A stretch of 7,077 bases of DNA from contig CALETE010000025.1 of NCBI GenBank assembly GCA_937920085.1, forward strand, positions 1 to 7,077, given 5' to 3'. The DNA comes from an uncultured Alphaproteobacteria bacterium (GTDB taxonomy: Bacteria > Pseudomonadota > Alphaproteobacteria > Caulobacterales > Caulobacteraceae). The notes below the pieces were generated by a model. That model searched no databases and was not told the origin of the DNA. It saw only the letters and a program-made list of their open reading frames with translations. Shown here piece after piece: positions 4,796-7,077 of this stretch (position 1 is the stretch's first letter; the number at the start of each line of letters is the position of its first letter). The translations under genes were made by a program, and so were the position numbers.

Positions 4796-4822
4796 AGGTA
4801 GGGTCGGGACCGCGTCACGACA
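4796..4822 (+). repeat. GTAGGG hairpin, member 7 (imperfect)
   Basis: AGGTAG leads into GGTCGGGAC (4802-4810), loop CGC, then GTCACGACA (4814-4822). Seven of nine positions pair, so it is a decayed copy with the family geometry kept. It directly follows a heptamer array. Confidence 0.5.
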
Positions 4823-4833
4823 TAGGTGTCTCG

Positions 4834-4863
4834 AGGTAGGGATAGCACCACGTGCTGTCCTAG
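4834..4863 (+). repeat. GTAGGG hairpin, member 8
   Basis: AGGTAG, then GGATAGCAC (4840-4848), loop CAC, GTGCTGTCC (4852-4860), TAG. All nine positions pair, with one G-T wobble that is a single-step intermediate of the member 2 stem. Confidence 0.75.
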
Positions 4864-4908
4864 CTGTTTTGGGGTTATTGGTTCGTTTTTTAGGTCGTTT
4901 TGTTATCT

Positions 4909-4943
4909 CTGGCCAACTGGCCCACTGATCAACCGGTCAACTT
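4909..4943 (+). repeat. Repeat D, copy 2
   Basis: CTGGCCAACTGGCCCACTGA leads into TCAACCGGTCAACT. The preceding 4871-4908 is T-rich with GGTTCGTTTT and AGGTCGTTTT words, as before the other copies. Confidence 0.65.
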
Positions 4944-4985
4944 TGCCTCGGTCTTAGTTCGTTGTTTTTGGTCGTTTTTCGCGTT

Positions 4986-5018
4986 CTGGGCCTCCGGGCC
5001 TCTGATCAACTGGTCAAC
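4986..5018 (+). repeat. Repeat D, copy 3
   Basis: CTGGGCCTCCGGGCCTCTGA leads into TCAACTGGTCAACT. It follows a T-rich lead-in (4951-4985) whose TTAGTTCGTTG and GGTCGTTTTTCG words match that of copy 2, so copies 2 and 3 look like a tandem duplication of lead-in plus repeat. Confidence 0.6.
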
Positions 5019-5031
5019 TAGCTTGGAATTT

Positions 5032-5171
5032 GGGCACAATTGCCCCTTGGGACTTTTGTCGGTCGCTTGGATCGGCTTCGCAGCCTGCCAGCGGAACAGC
5101 AGTACCCACCGTAGCTTTGCTACGGTTCCTGAGTCGCTTAAGCGGCTGTCGGTTCGATTAGGTGCCCCGAC
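5032..5171. other. Cluster of hairpins, possible structured RNA or repeat debris
   Basis: Five short stems lie in 140 bases: GGGCA/TGCCC (5032-5045); GGCT/AGCC near 5074-5086, giving GCGA as the loop on the minus strand; ACCGTAGC/GCTACGGT (5108-5126, loop TTT); AGTCGC/GCGGCT (5132-5147, one wobble); and GTCGG/CCGAC (5148-5171). No reading frame is convincing. The TTCGATT inside the last loop recalls a tRNA T-loop, but no tRNA can be assembled around it. Function unknown. Confidence 0.35.
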
Positions 5172-5269
5172 GGCATGTGCTCGGCATTGGTTATCTCAGA
5201 GGAAATCAATACATCAGAAGACCCTCATTCTGTCGAGCAAAATCGTAATAGAAGTCAACACACACTGCC

Positions 5270-5318
5270 ACGACCGTAGGTCGCGCGGGGATCCGCTGGC
5301 ATGGTGAACCGCTGCGAA
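5270..5318 (+). repeat. Composite repeat C, copy 2
   Basis: A short hairpin CGACC/GGTCG (loop GTA), a G-run, the exact 13-base word GCTGGCATGGTGA (5295-5307), then CCGCTGCGAA. It has the same order of parts as 26-79, but the terminal hairpin has decayed here. Both copies are in direct orientation and lie about 5.2 kb apart. Confidence 0.6.
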
Positions 5319-5327
5319 ACTGTATCG

Positions 5328-5357
5328 AGGCAGGGGCAGCACCGCGTGCTGCCCTAG
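5328..5357 (+). repeat. GTAGGG hairpin, member 9 (GCAGGG variant)
   Basis: AGGCAG, then the perfect stem GGGCAGCAC (5334-5342) / GTGCTGCCC (5346-5354) with loop CGC, then TAG. Stem and loop are identical to member 5 (2617-2646). Both are followed within 20 nt by GTTCCCAACCGCT. Confidence 0.75.
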
Positions 5358-5370
5358 CTGCCTCGTTTGT

Positions 5371-5383
5371 GTTCCCAACCGCT
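5371..5383 (+). repeat. GTTCCCAACCGCT motif, copy 2
   Basis: Exact match to 2664-2676, again just past a GTAGGG hairpin with the same stem. The second AACCGCT seen in copy 1 is replaced here by TCCACCT. Confidence 0.55.
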
Positions 5384-5398
5384 TCCACCTCGCGTCAG

Positions 5399-5434
5399 TG
5401 TCTGACTTCGTTCGGAATGCTGAACCTGTCTGAC
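5399..5434 (-). repeat. GTCAGACA pair, possible transposase-associated remnant
   Basis: The word GTCAGACA (minus strand) occurs twice, 28 bp apart, around GTTCAGCATTCCGAAC, whose ends pair (GTTC/GAAC). GGGGTCAGAC words of this sort are, from memory, often found beside REP-associated tyrosine transposases (Y1/RAYT type). No transposase is present in the window. Confidence 0.3.
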
Positions 5435-5490
5435 CCCGTTTGCGGGACCTCGAACAATCGCGGGCTTTTGATGAATGGCCGCTGGCGCCT

Positions 5491-6081
5491 TCAGATATCC
5501 ATCCTTAGGTCGACATATCTGCAAAAGCCTACCGCAGTAGGATCGTTCAAGCACATGAACGTGTAACCACAGTGCATGCAACACCAGGAGTTTTGCCATC
5601 GCAGTAGGGCTTCTTTGTAAGCCTCAATCTTCTTACCGTCGGTGCTTCCGGCTACAAAGGTCATGAGTGCTCCGCGCTGTGGGTCGCTAGGAGGCTGAAA
5701 CTTGCTGGCCATTGCAGTGCTTTTTCTTCCGGCTGACATGGCGAGATCGTCGCCGACAAAACCAATGTTCAAAGAGTCGGTCGTTCCCTCGTTGTAGATC
5801 ATCTTGAATGACTTGAATTTATCGCTCTTACATTTAGGGCATTTTTCCGGGAACCTGAAACTGCCCGGATGAAGTTTGTTATTCAATGTCGCTGGCAGGG
5901 GTGGTGGTGCATCGTCGACAGGCATGTCTTGGCGAAGTGTTGCCCATTGCTTGCTTTGACCGTCGGCCCACCAGTGGTCGTCGAGTGTAATCTCTCCGTC
6001 TATTAAGCGTTGGTCTAGCTCCGGAAGGTCTTTACACTCGAAGATTACTTTCCCGCCACGTGCTACTATGATTTTTGGCAT
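5491..6081 (-). CDS. GYF_2-like/zinc-ribbon protein of unknown function
   Basis: A 196-residue protein. The N-terminal ~53 residues (MPKIIVARGGKVIFECKDLP, then a DGEITLDDHWWADG segment and QWATL) resemble a GYF_2-type domain, which usually carries a G.I..dd..W..G...W..L pattern and is thought to bind other proteins. A Pro-rich linker follows (DDAPPPLP). The second half has zinc knuckles C81-P-K-C84 and C168-M-H-C171, with a GTTDS..IGFVGDD...S..A..F.PPSDP insert between them. From memory, that insert pattern occurs in uncharacterised bacterial and phage zinc-ribbon proteins. No catalytic motif or membrane segment is visible. The gene and its leader are more AT-rich than the neighbours by eye, which suggests recent acquisition. 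The start at 6081 fits the promoter just upstream. Its biological role is unknown. Confidence 0.8.
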   Translation of the reverse strand: MPKIIVARGGKVIFECKDLPELDQRLIDGEITLDDHWWADGQSKQWATLRQDMPVDDAPPPLPATLNNKLHPGSFRFPEKCPKCKSDKFKSFKMIYNEGTTDSLNIGFVGDDLAMSAGRKSTAMASKFQPPSDPQRGALMTFVAGSTDGKKIEAYKEALLRWQNSWCCMHCGYTFMCLNDPTAVGFCRYVDLRMDI

Positions 6082-6256
6082 GGTTGGCTGTTGTAGGCGT
6101 TTTATGTAATAAGTTTATTTTTAATGGAAGTCAATTGGGTCAATTGCCACGCGTGCGCGCAGGAATCATTCCCCAGCCAACCATCCGGTTTCCGGTCTCC
6201 CCTTGAGCGCGGTCTATCCCCATGTCACCATGTCCACGTGCCCCCTGCAGGGCGCG
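6082..6256. other. Intergenic region between nuclease and zinc-ribbon genes
   Basis: 175 bases. The left third is AT-rich and carries the promoter of the zinc-ribbon gene. The rest is GC-rich and holds a palindrome GGAATCATTCC (6161-6171), a CCGG-AAA-CCGG hairpin near 6189-6199 and the palindrome CCCTGCAGGG (6243-6252) just past the nuclease stop. No gene is supported. Confidence 0.5.
6106..6134 (-). promoter_or_regulatory. Sigma70-type promoter for the zinc-ribbon gene
   Basis: On the minus strand TTGACT (6134-6129) and TATTAC (6111-6106) are separated by exactly 17 bases of A/T-rich DNA. Transcription would start near 6099, about 18 nt before the ATG at 6081. The -35 overlaps a tandem 9-bp repeat, CAATTGACC then CAATTGACT (within 6129-6147), which could be a repressor or activator site. 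Confidence 0.5.
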
Positions 6257-7077
6257 CTATGCTTCAACAATCGCGCCTGCGCGCACATGCACCAACACAC
6301 ACCTGACCTTCCCCACGTCCAGCCCACACAACTTCCCGACCGCGATCCGATAGAGATCCATCTGGCCCTGGTACATCTCCCTGAGGTCTTCTACCGAGCA
6401 GTCGTTGGTCTTGTAGTCGATGACGGTGGCCGACTGGCCCGGAATCACGTGCACGCGGTCGAAGACGGCGCTGATGAGTTTCCCTTCATGCACCAGGGCG
6501 GCTTTCCGCTCCAGCCATAGGGTGACTCCCTGGGGGACTTCTCCTAGGAGTTCGCGTACTTCTTTCTTGGCCAGGCAGTCTTTGATCAGCGCGATGGCGG
6601 CATCCTTCATCCCGACATTCTCCGGGGCGATATTGGCCGTAGCCAGGCCATCCACAAAGCCGTCGATATCCCAGCCAAGTCCCTGCATGAGTTCGTGGAT
6701 GAGGTTGCCGAGTTCACGGCCGCCGGGTTCGTCGCTCGCGGGCTTCCACGCATACATCTTGCCATCAGCCGGCTTGGAGGGGCGGAGCTTCTCGAGGACT
6801 TCAGCGGGGGCGTAGCGCTTCGCTGCGATCGATGCCTTGCCAGCGGGCTTGCGTCCCGCCTTAGCGGCTTCTTCGGCCAAACGCGTCGTAACCCAATCTC
6901 CAGCCTCTCCAGCGGACTTCCAGGCCCAGGAGGCTTCGATGTCGGCCATCGATGCATCGACGGGCTTCGAGAGCTGTGCCAGCGTCATCTCGAGCAGGCC
7001 CGCGAAGTCGGCCTTGCCGTTCTCTTCCTCGAGGCTGGTGAGTTTGTCTTCGCTCAGGGCCGTGGAGACCATGACGA
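6257..7077 (-). CDS. C-terminal part of a RecB/AddA-type nuclease (partial)
   Basis: The frame stays open to the window edge, so the first Met visible (7070-7072) is internal and the 5' part is missing. Numbered from that Met, residues 115-271 form a PD-(D/E)XK nuclease domain of the RecB/AddA branch. GRELGNLIHELMQGLGW contains the conserved His (H126). ERKAALVHEGKLISAVFDRV carries the first metal Asp (D205). VIDYKTN gives D219-x-K221, and GQMDLYRIAV gives the Q237/Y241 motif. All catalytic positions are present. In such enzymes this domain sits at the C-terminus of a UvrD-like helicase that processes double-strand ends for recombination and degrades foreign linear DNA. The helicase motifs would be outside the window, so that part is inferred. 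Residues 60-105 are an Ala/Lys-rich linker. A shorter stand-alone nuclease is the alternative. Confidence 0.78.
   Translation of the reverse strand, partial: VMVSTALSEDKLTSLEEENGKADFAGLLEMTLAQLSKPVDASMADIEASWAWKSAGEAGDWVTTRLAEEAAKAGRKPAGKASIAAKRYAPAEVLEKLRPSKPADGKMYAWKPASDEPGGRELGNLIHELMQGLGWDIDGFVDGLATANIAPENVGMKDAAIALIKDCLAKKEVRELLGEVPQGVTLWLERKAALVHEGKLISAVFDRVHVIPGQSATVIDYKTNDCSVEDLREMYQGQMDLYRIAVGKLCGLDVGKVRCVLVHVRAGAIVEA

Larger units (their letters stand above)
4759..5490. other. Gene-poor repeat mosaic between paralog B and the zinc-ribbon gene
   Basis: 732 bases without a supported gene. In order: heptamer array, two GTAGGG hairpins, two copies of repeat D with T-rich lead-ins (4871-5018), a cluster of hairpins (5032-5171), an AT-richer stretch (5185-5265), composite repeat C copy 2, a GTAGGG hairpin, a GTTCCCA motif and a pair of TGTCTGAC words. 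On the minus strand about 5200-5270 reads VCVDFYYDFARQNEGLLMY then stop. This could be the tail of a decayed gene, but it has no recognisable family. The plus-strand frame at 4900-5307 translates the repeats (NWPTDQPVN twice) and is not a gene. Confidence 0.6.

Noticed and set aside
4759..4851. N-terminal extension of paralog B
   Set aside because: The extra 31 residues only translate a heptamer array and a hairpin repeat; the start aligned with paralog A is at 4758.
5100..5175. tRNA gene or fragment suggested by a GTTCGATT T-loop word
   Set aside because: The T-stem does not pair at the right spacing, and no acceptor stem or anticodon arm can be built.
4900..5307. Plus-strand open frame of 135 codons
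   Set aside because: It reads straight through two copies of repeat D (NWPTDQPVN-like text) and several hairpins; no domain or start signal.

Overview
The window looks like an accessory stretch of a GC-rich bacterial chromosome. Most start codons lack a clear Shine-Dalgarno sequence, and the spaces between genes are packed with short palindromic and tandem repeat families. From memory, repeat-littered intergenic DNA of this style is seen in Verrucomicrobiota of the Opitutales type, but nothing in the window proves the lineage and I hold that placement loosely.

Layout, left to right. 1-308 holds no complete gene and is a mosaic of hairpin repeats. 309-1315 (minus strand) is a two-gene operon: a stand-alone HD-domain small alarmone hydrolase (Mesh1/SpoT type, 851-1315), followed 2 nt later by an unrecognised 179-residue protein (309-848). 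1316-1734 is intergenic, with a four-unit heptamer array and a ~150-bp element with inverted ends. 1735-2463 (minus) and 4036-4758 (minus) encode two clear paralogs of an unrecognised ~240-residue family. Between them, on the plus strand, lies a PIN-domain toxin-antitoxin module (antitoxin 2745-3194, toxin 3210-3770). 4759-5490 is a second gene-poor repeat mosaic. 5491-6081 (minus) is a GYF_2-like/zinc-ribbon protein, visibly more AT-rich than its surroundings and preceded by a good sigma70-type promoter. 6257-7077 (minus) is the 3' end of a RecB/AddA-type nuclease whose beginning lies outside the window.

No single pathway ties these genes together. The mix of alarmone hydrolase, toxin-antitoxin, duplicated unknown genes, phage-style zinc ribbon and DNA-end-processing nuclease fits a turnover-prone genomic island.

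The most unusual content is the repeats. One family of about nine hairpins starts with (A)GGTAGGG and keeps a 9-bp stem and a ~3-nt loop, while the stem sequence changes on both arms together. A 28-bp array of exactly four GAGTATN heptamers occurs three times, and two of the copies bracket the second paralog as an inverted pair. A ~150-bp element with 15-bp inverted ends lies just downstream of both paralogs. The paralog family, the way repeats frame it, and the co-varying hairpins are the best candidates for something undescribed.
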